Shown here: piece by piece, positions 1-11,307 of the stretch
Layout of the letters: each line of letters opens with the position of its first letter
Numbering within the stretch: position 1 is the stretch's first letter
Assembly: GCA_021307315.1 (NCBI GenBank)
Contig: JAJSPD010000114.1
Location: forward strand, 31,120 to 95,119
DNA length: 64,000 nt
Direction of reading: 5' to 3'
From: Bisporella sp. PMI_857
Taxonomy: Eukaryota; Ascomycota; Leotiomycetes; Helotiales; Helotiaceae
Notes under the pieces: model-generated
The model's database searches: none
What the model was told of the DNA's origin: nothing
Seen by the model: the letters and a program-made list of their open reading frames with translations, nothing else
Translations under genes and position numbers: made by a program

Positions 1-873
1 TTGCTGACATTTCCAGTCTTGTTCAGATTGTGACTTAGCCCATTTCCGCTTCCGCATGGAATATGTGCAACCGCAACCTTTGAGAATGCTTTCCTTGCAT
101 CTGGACGGTTCCCTAATCCATTAAAGACTTCATGGGCCAATCCGTCACCAGAACAGACAACGACCATATCGAATGCATCGATGTCCAACGCCTCTGATAT
201 GGTGAACCCCTCTCCGGCATACTTTGTCTCAACCCTATCGAAGCTGCACCTAGCAGCTCTCAAGAGAGGCTCAACATGTTTGGAATACAGACGTTTTGCC
301 TTCCCTTGTCCGCTGTGTGGATTGACCAGCACCTTTGCGCGCTTCATTCGTTGCGAATCCATGTACGAGCAGCTAAGAAGCTTCGCTACCCATTGTTCAA
401 CTTGTTGGCGTTCGGAATCTACAGGATATCTCAGCGTAACGGGTGTCATGTCTTTGTTTGATAGTAACGCATAGTTGATGATCAGATACTCTTGAACCAG
501 CTCTGCCCAGAGAATGTTGTAAAATGGAACATTCCAGGTTCTGATGGCGTCTACATAGCTTATCAGCAAACCCACAGTCAGCCATAAATTGGGCTATGCT
601 CAAAGTCCAAAATGTACAGAACTTGCTATCATCGGGCTTCTCAAATCCATCAACTATGGTCACCGACATCGAGTCCGCCCCCTGTTTGCCTGAATGACGA
701 AAAAGAGACGCTTTTGACTGACCATATATGAACAAACCATTGGAGCCAAGGGTAAGGGACGAACCAGTGCCAACTTCTATCACAAGACTATCTGCCATAA
801 GGCCGGCTTCAGTTCCGACTCCACTAGGAAGCCTTTCACAATGCGTCAGGCGAACCTCTGCCTTCATCACCAT
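1..873 (-). CDS. Sphingoid long-chain-base kinase (DAGK-type catalytic domain), 5' part; truncated by the window start
   Basis: Phosphorylates sphingoid bases to their 1-phosphates at membranes (family knowledge). The ATG at 873 opens an N-terminal segment with the fungal LCB-kinase pattern ADSLVIEVGTGSSLTLGSNG. After an intron ending about 541, a second exon reads toward the window edge: TWNVPFYNILWAELVQEYL, then KVLVNPHSGQGKAKRLY (diacylglycerol-kinase N-motif), then VVVCSGDGLAHEVFNGLG (the SGDG nucleotide-binding loop) and HIPCGSGNGLSHNLN. The catalytic domain is cut at base 1, so the C-terminal half is missing. The donor of the intron (roughly 618-720) could not be fixed because the obvious GT gives the wrong phase. 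Most fungal homologues have GNAMSCNL where this copy has GNGLSHNL. Confidence 0.82.
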
Positions 874-2086
874 TACTTCTAATCTCCTCAGTAACTTTCG
901 TGACTGAGGTATCGGATCTCGAAAAGAAAGGAAGAATGATGCTAATTCGAATGGTCAGGCATATTCATCGCGATCACATACCTGCTGTTTCGTACTTATT
1001 CCATTCCATTAATTTCTGAGTACACTGAGGGGCCGCGAATCAAGGGGATTGACCATGTCCTTATGCGCCGGGTTGGTGGAAAACGGAGTCGGGATGCCAA
1101 GTTCCAGGACATCCGTCTCCGTCCGCTCTTAGATGCGCTGCTCGAACGGTCTAGTCTTCGCCAAGGATGGCTCTGCATGCTAGTGAGTGTCCATATCACC
1201 TTAATCAACGCACTAATGTTTGTTTTTAGATCTGAGCCTGCCCCTCGTCCACCTGGCCAGTGCAAATCAATTTACAGTTCTTCGGAAAAACTCTGGTTAA
1301 CTAACCCCCATTTATCGGTCACACCGCCAAGCAATTTCTCCACATCTTGTCAAGCCACTCTTGTGACGCCTTGAAACTCTTCCTAGTGCAACAACATCAT
1401 TCGTGTGGCGCAGTCTCAGCAATCTATTCAATGGAAACGATCTTGCGTACGACTGGACACTGCATAAGAGGTATGAAACCACATTCACAGCTAAATATAT
1501 GTGCATGTTGTTATGCATGACCAGCGCTAGAAAAAAGCAGGCAATTTTTAGCCTGGGTAAGTCAAAATCTTCCCATTACACACTCCAGCGAATGAGATTT
1601 GCTCCCTCTTCATATTCCAAATTCGCTCCCCATGTTTTGAGTCGCAAGGTTTCCCCGCAGAGACCAACGCGAGCCACACCAAGATCAAGGACAATCATTC
1701 TAATTCTATTTCATTCTGCTCTTAGAACGATTACTAGCCAAGTCTGCATCTGCATCTCCAATGGGGGTGTGGACAACACCACAGCCAATTGGCTTACCAG
1801 CCAAAATGACCGTCAGGTCCCCAGGACTTCTTCGCCAACCCCAACCGTGCCGAGGCACAATAACCACCTCCACACCCCATACTAGAGTCTGAGATGATAT
1901 CTTGATGCTTTTGCCCATGCCAATCGACAAATAATTTTGGTGTTAAGTCCTATTTCCATTTTTGCCGTCTTGCCGAAGGTATTGTCGACCATTTCTTCGC
2001 TACGGCCATACTCTCTGTGCGACATGTTTTGCTCACATAAATATACTCTAAGGACAACCAGCTAAAGAGGTGCTTCAAGCAACAAC
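874..2086. other. Intergenic region upstream of the MFS transporter; holds the source copy of a duplicated block
   Basis: No convincing gene is seen; short open frames on both strands lack recognisable motifs. Bases about 1383-1640 are clearly similar to 4640-4880, where they are joined directly to a copy of the transporter's 3' end. The remainder is presumed promoter and 5' untranslated DNA of the transporter starting at 2087. Confidence 0.5.
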
Positions 2087-3884
2087 ATGTCGACGCTAAG
2101 ACAGATTGAGCGAATTCTCTCTCGCTCGGCTGCAAAGCCATACCGCTCAAAACACATCGAGAATGAGACACCATACTTGAACCAGAATGGCCACTTGGAC
2201 TTTGCGCCTGGTGATATTGAGAACCCCCAAAACTGGTCAAAACGGCGAAGATGGTACATAACAATTGTATCCGTTTTTTTAGTGGTTAATGCTACATTCG
2301 CATCTTCAGGCCCATCAGGAATGCTTAAAGGACCAAATGGGATAGTCGAGTATTTCGGGGTTTCTACAGAAGCGGCTGCGTTAGTCATTAGTTTGTTTTT
2401 GCTGGGGTATTGCTTTGGACCATTATTCTGGGCACCTTTGTCAGAGTTTTATGGTCGACGATGGATATTTTACATTTCTTTTACTGGATACTTCTTGCTG
2501 AACTTTTTATGTGCTTTTGCACCGAACTTCGGAGCTTTACTCGCTGGACGATTTCTTACAGGAACATTCGCAAGTTCGCCTCTTTCGAATGTGGCAGGCG
2601 TGCTCGTCGATATTTGGGGTCCACTCGATCGAGGAAATGCGATGGCATTGTTTTCAATAATGACATTCGTTGGCCCAGCTCTTGGACCTGTAATAGCAGG
2701 TTTTTTAGAGCTTAAAAGAAATTGGCGATGGAACTTCTATGCTCTTCTTTGGCTAGCCAGCATTACCGAAGTTTTAATGTTTACTATCCCAGAAACATAC
2801 CCGCCTCAGATATTATTAAATAAAGCAAAACGGATCCGAAGACTTAAAATACCAGGGTTCGAAAGTGTGCAAACTCCAGTTGAAGCATTGGGTAGGAGTT
2901 TAATGCATAATTTCAAAGTCGCGTTAAGCAAGCCGTGGGTTATTATGTTCGATCTTATTTCTTTGCTTATAGCTATATACTTATCTGTAGTGTATGCTCT
3001 GCTTTACATGTTATTTACGATATATCCGATTGTATTCCGGCAAAAACGTGGCTGGAACGCTGGCGTGAGCGAGCTACCATTGATTGGAACAGCAATTGGA
3101 GCGTGCTTGGGAGGAGCAATTATCTTTCTGAACACGGCAAAAGAAAAAAAGAAAGTAAAAGCTGGTTTTCGGATGTCTCCAGAGAATAGACTTTCTATGG
3201 CAATGATTGGTGGAGCTTTCTTTCCGGTTACACTCTTTTGGTTTGGGTGGACTGCAAATTTCGATAATGTTCCTGTAAGTCGGCTCTTGATACATCATAT
3301 CTGTAATGGAAATAACGATGTCTTAACTATCGCAGTGGATTGTTCCTACCATCGCAGGTGGCTTCTTATCAACCTCAATTGTCCTTATATTCGTCTCGCA
3401 CCTCAACTACCTCACAGACACATACCTGTTATACGCAGCAAGTGCTCTAGCCGCAAACACAGTCCTCCGCTCAGCCGCTGGCGCGGCAGCACCCTTGTTC
3501 ACGCCGCGGATGTTCAACGCTCTCGGAGTTGGTGGTGGTGCGTCTCTTATTGGGGGCGTAGCCGTCCTACTGATGCCAATCCCATTTGTATTCTATAAAT
3601 ATGGCAGATTGATCCGCAAACGCTCGAAGTTCGCACCAACAGATGATAAGCCTGAGCTAGTACCTAGACCTTCGTCGACTACGAGTTCTGTCATTGCTGC
3701 TGAGAACTCGCATAGCTCGCAGAAGGATGTGGGGCGGCAAGATGGAATAGAAAGTGGGCTTGGGTATAAAGCAAGTGATAATGGAGTTGATAATTCTCTA
3801 GCTTCCCACGAGGTGCCCCGAGTCCAGGCCCCCGGAAAAGACCTTGAGAAAGGTATCTTCGAACTCGCCAAAGTCTTAAATTGA
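2087..3884 (+). CDS. MFS multidrug/polyamine-type transporter (DHA1 family)
   Basis: Plasma-membrane proton antiporter of the DHA1 (fluconazole/polyamine resistance-like) group, probably exporting toxic small molecules. Two exons, 2087-3274 and 3336-3884, are separated by a 61-bp GT-AG intron in phase 0, giving about 578 aa. Visible landmarks: cytosolic N-terminus ending DIENPQNWSKRRRW just before TM1; the A-motif-like loop after TM2 (SEFYGRRWIF); GRFLTGTFASSPLSNVAG (TM4/5 antiporter-type motif); GPALGPVIAGFL; RNWRWNFYALLW; PETYPPQILLNKAKRIRR before the central loop; and VPWIVPTIAGG across the splice junction. The C-terminal tail of about 95 residues is hydrophilic. The start is an ATG followed by a typical soluble leader. 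The 3' end has a decayed duplicate at 4895-5300. Confidence 0.88.
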
Positions 3885-4639
3885 AGGATATTCTACGTTG
3901 TTTGCAATACACTAATGTTTATCTGAGCTTATATGCCATAGTTTCTCACCTTTTGAGTATTGCATTTTTAGAGCTTCAAACCAAATGATACATCTCACAC
4001 GATAGAACAGGAGGCTGAGGCTGCCTGTGGTCGTTCCTTTCCCGTTTCCCTCGTGTTACCCAATCTAACCCAAATCCAGCAGTCTCAGCGAGGAGCAGCT
4101 CGGCATGAGTCAATTCCGAATAAATATATGGGAACATAAAAAAATAAGTTCAGGCCATGTATGAAAACAAAATGTGTTGTTTCTGGACGATGCCACAGCG
4201 TTTGTGCTCTCGATACGAGAAAGGAGAAAAGCAGGTCTACTGTCGCTCCTGATCAGCTTCCCATTCCAACTGGCCAAGCCGGGCCGAACCCATAGAATTG
4301 ACCCATGAGCCCCGGATCCGATTTCCTTGCTATAATATTTTCTTGCACATTTTGCACCACAGCCATCGGCGCGCCTATCATTCCAATACCCACAGCTTCC
4401 AAAGAATACAAAAAGATACTACTAGGTTTGTCTAATATTCTTTACGCACCCCAACTGCCTCTGAATTTTTCCAATGCTGTCTCATTGTTTAGTTGGTTCT
4501 GAATCACTGCCTGAGGAGAGATATACAGCGTGTATAAGGTTCGTTGGCCCACCTATTCGTAACCAGTTGATGTGAAACAAGCGTTGACTTGAGTACTATT
4601 GACTAAGACTTGATTGGGGAAAGTTGACCTGATAAGCTT
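3885..4639. other. Intergenic region
   Basis: 3' flank of the transporter and unassigned DNA. A 65-codon open frame at 4305-4502 has no recognisable motif and is not called. Nothing else supportable is seen. Confidence 0.5.
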
Positions 4640-5300
4640 GCAACAAAATCATTCGCGTTGCGCGGTCTCAATAATTTATATAATGGAAACGGTTTTGCAT
4701 AGGATTTGATACTGCATAAAATGTATGAGAATCCATTCACGGAAAAATCTGCGTATGTTATGCATAATTAGTGCTAAACAAAAACAAGACATTCCAGCCG
4801 GGGTACATCAAACTCTTTTCTATTGCACTCTTTCTTTCCACCGAACAGGATTTGCTCTCCTGACAAATTAAATCCTCACCAGTAGGACGTCTTTTACCAG
4901 CGGCGTAGCCGTTTTTTGAATGCTATTTCTTTTGGTATTCTATAAGTATAGGAGGGCAATCTGCAAACTCTCAAAGCTCGCATCAACAGATAGTAAAGCT
5001 GAATTAGCACTTAGACCTTTGTCGACCACAGGTTCCATTACTGTTGCTAAAAACCCCGTGTAGTTCACAGAAGTATACAAAACTGCAAAATAAAATAAAA
5101 ATCTGCGTGGGTATAAAGCAGGTAATAAAGAAGTTAATAGTTTTCGAGCGTCACACGAAATGCCTGAAGGTCAATTGCCAGGAAGAAATCCGGAGGAAAG
5201 TATTTTCGACACTACTAAACTCTCGAATCTATGGAGAATTCTGCGCTGTTTGTAATAAATTAATGGCCATTTGAGTTTATGTGCTATAAGTTCCTTTCGT
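4640..5300 (+). pseudogene. Decayed, internally deleted duplicate of the MFS transporter locus
   Basis: Two blocks match the neighbouring locus in the same order and orientation. Bases 4640-4880 resemble 1383-1640 (5' flank; for example both share the context ACTGCATAAnA.GTATGA). Bases about 4895-5300 resemble 3540-3950, the last transmembrane segment, tail and 3' flank; both contain GTATTCTATAA.TAT and TGGGTATAAAGCA. The 1.9 kb between these blocks in the parent, i.e. nearly all of the transporter, is absent. The copy has lost the reading frame (stops and indels) and is more AT-rich with many C/T and G/A differences, compatible with RIP-type decay, although differences run both ways. Confidence 0.75.
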
Positions 5301-5918
5301 GCGCGTGCTTTAAGATCCTCTATACCAGGCTCAGCTTGGTTTGGTCTGCGCTAGTACATCTATTCTGGTTCTTGATCGGGTCAAGAACCTCGTGCAACTG
5401 CTCCTCAAGACTGGCGAGACGTTGGCATATGTACATGAGGTGACATCTTTGATATTCTATTGCATTAGTTTTTCTATAGCTGCCGTGATATAAACCTTGC
5501 TTATCAGATTGTGCCTATATTTGCCTCAAGCGAGCAAATTGGTGCAGTATCAACTACTTTCATACTGAGACTCTCGCGTTGGTCAGCCAGGTTCTCGAAT
5601 CGTAGAACATACAACATCGCGTATTTGTTAAGCGTAATCTTTAACTCAACACAATACTTTCTTTCATAGGCTACAGCAAGTATTCCTTTCGATTATGCCT
5701 GATATGATATAAAGTGTGAGTATATATTTAGCAAGGAGCTAAAATTAATGGAAAATACCCTTGTAATAGCGAGAACAAATCCTTTCCTGATATAAAAGCA
5801 TGTAAACGGTATAATATAAAGCCTCCCCCCACCGCCCCTAACAGCCACATAGATTTGCATAATAATAGCCTATAAGGTAGTAATATCACCTGATAGCAAT
5901 ATATGCACCTCTTTTGAT
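5301..5918. other. AT-rich intergenic region
   Basis: Low-complexity AT-rich DNA with no recognisable gene. It lies between the decayed transporter duplicate and the 3' end of the secreted-protein gene. Confidence 0.5.
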
Positions 5919-6886
5919 TTACTCCTGGGGGTCAACAACTCCAGTGTAACCTGGGAAAAGAGACCCAAGCAGAGGAGCATCACGGAAACCAGTTATAGAT
6001 CCCCCAGCACTATCAGGGTTAGTCCCCTTGCACCTCCATGTAATTTCGAACAATAAGTCAAAGCACGTCTGATAGTTCCAAGTACTTGGCGACGGTACCT
6101 TCACATAGTAATATACGGTTGTAAGCGCGCCGACATTGCTAGTAAATCGCTGGAAACTACCATCGGTTGCTTGGTAGTAAAGCTTGAATTCTAAAAAACC
6201 AGATAGTCAGTGTGTTTGTATTGTTGAACACTTTGAAATATCTTATAACAATAGAATCTCGATTCGGTTAAGGTTAAAAGACCGGTGAATATAGGAAGTA
6301 GGCGAATAATAAAAGCGGATTGTTCTTACGGTAGTGATATTGTCCGGGCCCAATGCCTCCAGCTGCATTGAGGTCGCCGCAAAATCCAGATCCACCACTA
6401 TATAGCCTAGGATTCACAAATTTGCAGTTAGCACATTTTCTTTTCGATAGGAATAGGAGGTTGTTTTGAAAAAAACGAGACCAATTTAGAGATTCGAGAT
6501 AGGAATGAGTATCAAGACAGCCAATGTTAGAAAAAGAGTACATACTGATTCTGAAGAACCCAAGTGCCGGATTGATAACAAGTTGAGCTCTCCTCTCTCT
6601 TGACCTTCGTGCCACGAGCTTCAAGCAGTGAGACAGCAAGCTCATGCTTTTCGCGGGGTGCTGATTTGGGCGGCTCGTATGCATAAATGATGGAATCATC
6701 CACAGGACGGCCGTCGAAAGTGCCGTTTGGATGGATGTCAATGGCCCGAATAGCATCCCAGGTTTCAACGGGTCCGAAGACACCTGTAAGGATATCTCTC
6801 GCAGAGTGACTTTCGAGGATTGGCGAAGAAAAGACATTACTTGCCGCCAGCAAGGCACTTGCAAAAAGAAGGATTGTAGACACCAT
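5919..6886 (-). CDS. Small secreted protein with signal peptide and Kex2 propeptide; candidate effector
   Basis: Three exons, 6886-6546, 6406-6330 and 6190-5919, fit GTATGT..AG and GTAAGA..AG introns with consistent phases and encode 229 aa. Residues 1-20 form a hydrophobic signal peptide (MVSTILLFASALLAASNVFS). Residues 21-97 look like a propeptide ending in a dibasic Kex2 site (KVKR, R97). The remaining 132 residues contain four cysteines (in TCYQSG, FCGDL, QTCFDLL, WRCKG), suggesting two disulfides, and a terminal pattern W-Y-x2-C-x2-L-x4-C-K-G-x5-AGG. This resembles fungal secreted small proteins in which a late Cys-rich segment precedes GG, but I do not recognise the family with certainty. 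Host-interaction or antimicrobial roles are inference only. Confidence 0.8.
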
Positions 6887-7684
6887 GGTGAATGCTGACT
6901 TGAGGTTGCTGGAAAATGAGCTGTTTAGTTGGAAACAAATGCTGTGTCAATTGAAAGAGAGTTCAATAGTGATGATCACTGGAATATATATACTTTTGTC
7001 AACAGACATAATTTTTATTCTATTTGATAGAAGCACCTAGTATCACGCGTTTTTTTGTCATTTGATTTTAGACGTAACATTTTGGGTAGGCTTAGAAGCT
7101 TTTCTCGTGTATAAAATTGAAGGGTCTGGAGCTGAAAGCCCCAAAAGAGAGAATGTGACATGGGTAGTGCATGTCATGTATTGTATATACTTACCTGAAG
7201 GAGAAAATGGTATGGACGTTGCATACGGCGTATTATTTGTACCTTGGCGCTTACTCTTGTTGGTTTACGCGCTGAATTAGAAATTTGAGGCTAAAACAAT
7301 CTCGGGGACCTGTAGTATAATTAAGGTGTTTTAGTGCTGACAACTCCACCATGACTCAGACCAAAAAGCGAATAAAAGTTCGAGACTATAGAGGTTCATT
7401 ATAAGCGGTTATTGAGGGTCTGTGAATTACCCGACTTCTTAGCCTTAACATGTAACGCGGCTAGGAAGCCGTGGGGGTCATGTGGGTCAAGATCACGTGA
7501 TACAGCACAAGGAGCTAGAATATCTCTTACGGGTGTACAGCGTAGATGCTGGAGATATTATACAACAAATAATCATACAATACAAGCACCTACAAACCGT
7601 ATTCTATCGACGTGATACCTCTATCAATTTTGACAGTTAAGAACCCGAAGGCTCCAGTGTTAAGGTGTATGGGTCCTGGACCTA
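6887..7684. other. Intergenic region with a possible degenerate LTR at about 7451-7617
   Basis: The 5' flank of the secreted-protein gene includes a TATATATA stretch near 6990, a candidate promoter. From about 7451, TGTAACGCGG ... ACGTGATACC has LTR-like length, with a central CACGTGAT and an AT-rich core, but the inverted ends are imperfect and no target duplication was found. This is only a weak call. Confidence 0.3.
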
Positions 7685-8180
7685 TAGATAGACGAGGTTC
7701 AGCCTTCTCGCAAGCTCGAAGGAGATACCTCGCAAGTAGCCTCGCCCCAATGTGCCACCGAGGGCTCGGACGGTCAAGTTTGATGGGGTGCCACGTGGCC
7801 CGGAAAACTTGGCAGCAGCTTGGCGGAGTCTTGGGAGATTTCGTAGTATATATAGACGAGGTTCAGCCTTCTCGCAAGCTCGAAGGAGATACCTCGTAAG
7901 TAGCCTCGCCCCGACGTGCCGCCTCGGGCTCGGACGGTGCAGAGAAATTTTGATGGGGTGATCACGTGGCCCGGAAAACTTGGCAAAGTCTTGGGAGATA
8001 TCGTATTATATATAGACGAGGTTCAGGCTTCTCGCAAGCTCGAAGGAGATACCTCGTAAGTAGCCTCGCCCCGACGTGCCGCCGAGGGCTCGGACGGTCC
8101 AGAGAAATTTTGATGGGGTGATCACGTGGCCCGGAAAACTTGGCAAAGTCTTGGGAGATATCGTATTATATATAGATAGA
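7685..8180. repeat. Tandem repeat, three units of about 164, 160 and 160 bp
   Basis: The motif ATAGACGAGGTTCAG recurs with the shared GTTCAG at 7697, 7861 and 8021. Each unit continues with TTCTCGCAAGCTCGAAGGAG, ACCTCG, AGTAGCCTCGCCCC, a GGGCTCGGACGG box, TGATGGGGTG, CACGTGGCCCGG and AAAACTTGGC, ending in a TATATATAGA segment. Units 2 and 3 are nearly identical; unit 1 is more diverged and has extra bases. Each carries a CACGTG E-box and a TATA-like tail. Open frames across it are repeat artefacts. Confidence 0.9.
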
Positions 8181-9249
8181 AAATATAGAAAAATAAATAT
8201 ATAGAAAAGATCTATTCCGTAAGGTGGGAAGCCTGGGGAGAAGTAGGTGTGGTCACATAGCCTTATGAGATCCTAGTAACTCGTATAAGAGAACACTATT
8301 TGAGTTGAGCACGAAGCTCCTATCTAAAGAAGAGCTATCTCCTTATATAGAACCTTTGTGGTCTGGGTCATTGGGTCATTCATACTCCACCAATCTCTGT
8401 ATCAAGGGGATCACGATGATCCTCATGATCCCCATGCGATTCCATCGGGGTTCTCTGTGTAAGCGAGCTTATCAAGCCTCAGGCCTGCGGTGGGCACATG
8501 CCCTGTTACCTGATGCCACTGGTGTCACAATAAAGTTGCTTACTAATCTTCTAGAATGATCAGAGAAGCAGTACGAGTGACCACCATGAGGCCTTTAAGA
8601 CATTTATGGGCCCTCGAAAATGAACCCTGTAATCACATGGTTCTGATTTGGATCATAAAGTAACAAGATTCTTTGATCCCTTAATTCTAGAGATAAAAAG
8701 AATTTATCGAAAATAAGTCCATTGATAAAAACGAACTAAGAAGCAAAGCCCCAATCTCCGTTCCTGCTGCTGGCGCGGACACTGTACGGAGCGTTTAAGC
8801 TCATTACCCTAACATAAACGTGGATGTGATGATGATCATCACAGCCTAGTTTACTAGAATTTTGACTCGAGCTGGAGATGAAAAAATACGAGAGGTGGGA
8901 CATTTGCGCTGAAACTACACCCCGACTTGCGTGGCAGAATACCATGCGAGGAATTCTCAGATGTTTGCAGGTAAAACTTTCACTTGTCATGACGGGGCGC
9001 TCGCCAAATCCACTTGATCCGGCGACGGAATAATCTTCCTCGTCCACATTAAAAGCTCATTCGCCTGCCTCGTATTGCTATGCTCCTTACTTTACAACCT
9101 TCTCCGTATATTATACACACACTCCTACAGCTTCTCTGCCTCGCCATACCGTCCCATACCGACGTGAAGATCGGCGAAGTTCATTATACATGCACAACAT
9201 CAGCATGTTCGTTCCCTAGATTTGAGCGTGGTATCTAACGTCCGTTTGA
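8181..9249. other. Intergenic region
   Basis: Nothing recognisable. Open frames at 8305-8559 (+) and 8736-9047 (-) lack known motifs, and the latter has no ATG start. Could be a retroelement remnant linked to the adjacent tandem repeat. Confidence 0.4.
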
Positions 9250-9626
9250 AGAACTCTAAGAGTCTTCAAGTTGGTCGAGGTCACGCATTGTGTCGGCGAG
9301 GTGGCTGGCGGTGTAGAGTGTATGTGGTCGTCGGAAGCCATAACAATGCACCTTACCCTCGAATGCTTGGCGAAACATCTCTTCCGCTTCCTTAAATTGG
9401 CGATAGAGCTCTTCCGATTGGAAGAATCGCCACGGAAGTCGCCGGTGGAAGCTAAGCTGACTGTGCTGCCCAGAGCATCTTCGTGGTATTTACCATACAC
9501 TAATTCATTCTCTGGTATGCGCGAAGGAAAATGTCTTGGGCTGTGCCGTAATGAGCTTAACTTAGAAAGGAAGTGGCAACGGCGTCTAGCGCGCGCCAGA
9601 ATGCAACATCCATTCACCTTCACCAA
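9250..9626 (-). pseudogene. Remnant of a kinesin-light-chain-type TPR region, as found in fungal NLR (NACHT/NB-ARC-TPR) proteins
   Basis: On the minus strand two overlapping frames give pieces of TPR repeats: VYGKYHEDALGSTVSLAST in one frame, then, after a frame change, ELYRQFKEAEEMFRQAFEGK and RRPHTLYTASHLADTMRDL followed by a stop. The pattern G-x-HEDAL-x4-LA / EAE-M-RQA-EG / PHTL-x6-LAD-M is the KLC-type TPR (TPR_10/TPR_12) consensus found in the C-terminal sensor arrays of fungal NLR-like proteins. Only about two repeats remain and the frame is broken; no NACHT domain is visible in the flanks, so this is a relic. Confidence 0.6.
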
Positions 9627-9660
9627 GCGAGGTATATACCAGCACGTTGGTCCTGCATAC

Positions 9661-10103
9661 TAGAACCTAGAGATGTGAGTATTCTGGTATGTAATATTGA
9701 AGGTGCAGCCATTTTTACGGCGTGCCTACAAAGCAGAGATCTAAACACTCGTAAATTTAAGGCATTTACGACCAAAGCCTCGATGTCTGCAGCCTAAAAG
9801 CAATTTTTAGACCGAGAGCACCGGTGACGTGTGTTTACTCCAGCGATTTTGCAGTACCGGCCTGAATGACCGAGGTGCAATTGAACTCCGATGCTTTCGG
9901 GCCGAAAAGACACTTGGTTGGTGAATGGGTCACGGACTAATCCTCCATCAATGGGAGCTTGGCGATGGAATGCAGCGCTGCACCTATGATAAACTACAAT
10001 GCGGAGGGCGGTCGCGGAGGAGCCATGGGATGGAGTGGGGCATTTGTTTACATTTACTATCTAATGTACAGTCTATGTATTTTACATTAATCCATGCCGA
10101 AGT
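9661..10103. other. Intergenic region
   Basis: No supportable gene. It includes the 3' flank of the carrier gene. Confidence 0.5.
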
Positions 10104-11307
10104 TTATCTGCCGTTGGCAATATTATTGTCTCTATGAGGATCGTCAAGGAGTTTCATAACGGCTTCGAAGACACCAAACATGATAGCAGTAGATGGTACT
10201 GCACGCAAAAGATGGGGCGTGAGGCCACCATACATCGATATCAAACCCTCTTCCTTCCATATGAGGCAAAAACACTGCAAAATACCGGTATACTTCCACT
10301 GCCCCTTGCTCATTGGCGCCTGGCGTAGCCTCGTTCTTACGACCTATTAGCCGTTAGTCAACACCCATGAGATAGGTAAGGGAGGAGACATCTAACCTCG
10401 TGAGGATATGTCAACACTACAGCGAAAAATTTCGAAGTCCCTGCAGCTCCAATTCCCCCTCCCAACTCTAGAGCTTGATGCCACATGGATGTTTTTTTCC
10501 TATCGGTGCTCTTCTTGAGGAGTATCTTCATCTGCTCGTATAACACCCAATGTAATGCGCTTTCCGTAACACCCAAGTAACTTGCGCTCAAGCCTCGATA
10601 AAACCCCTTGATCCCTTCCTGTCGGATAACTTGCGTCATGCAATCGAAGGTATTTTTATATCTGCGGCCTGTTTTCGTTTTCCCAGCGAGCAATTTGTCA
10701 AGCTGTAGTCTAGTCTTCACAAGCCATATTGGATTCGTCACTGTGCTCGTTGCCACACCTGCCGTAGTAGCAGCAAGTAGATGTACTAAGGCCGCCTCCT
10801 GACCATCAAATAATTCCTGTGAAATGATGCGCTTGCTATTGCTATAAGTATAAAATTTTATTGCGCTAGAAGGAACGACGCCGATGAGGTTTGGGCCAAG
10901 ACCTTTGAACAACGTACGCCAGCCTTCGACGCGGTATATTGAGGTGAGCAGTTGGAACGTTTCGCGGAAATGAAGCACGGAAGAGTGGGGAAGAGAGAAC
11001 GGCCGAGGCGCTGGCGAGGTTCGAAAGCTGAGAGTATCAAACTGTGGTCGATAGAAATCGGACTGTAGCCTGGTCCTGATGACATCAAGTGGTGACGTGA
11101 GAAGAGCTGCAGTCATCCCACCAGCCCTAGATATTGAGTCAACATAGGCATAGAAAAGCAAAGCAAACAATGCAGCTTGTACCCGCCTGCGACAAATTCA
11201 GGCCATGTGCTCTGGTCTTGTTGCTGTGGGATTGTATGGCGCAAGCGTTGCGAGCGAATTGAGTCTTTTGTGTGCACTTGGTGTATGGACAATGGCGAGA
11301 TAGACAT
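10104..11307 (-). CDS. RIM2: Mitochondrial pyrimidine-nucleotide carrier, RIM2-like (SLC25 family)
   Basis: Inner-membrane carrier that exchanges pyrimidine (deoxy)nucleotides and supports mitochondrial nucleic-acid synthesis and iron use (yeast Rim2 knowledge). Three exons, 11307-11183, 11126-10397 and 10343-10104, have consistent phases and encode 364 aa. The three SLC25 repeats are visible by their PX[DE]XX[RK]X[RK] signatures: TSPLDVIRTRLQSDF, TNPIWLVKTRLQLDK and TYPHEVVRTRLRQAP; the last is rebuilt exactly across the third exon junction. The W in repeat 2 (NPIW) and the FKGLGPNLIGVVPSSAIKFY block are typical of the RIM2/SLC25A33-36 branch. The ATG at 11307 gives a 35-residue leader before WPEFVAGGAGGMTAA. 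Confidence 0.9.

Noticed and set aside
4305..4502. Short secreted-looking ORF
   Set aside because: Weak hydrophobic start, no homology pattern, and it lies in flanking DNA next to a decayed duplicate.
7685..8180. CRISPR-like array
   Set aside because: Units are 160-164 bp with no unique spacers, and the genome is eukaryotic with introns.
9271..9663. Plus-strand 130-codon ORF
   Set aside because: The opposite strand carries recognisable TPR segments; the plus-strand frame shows no motif.
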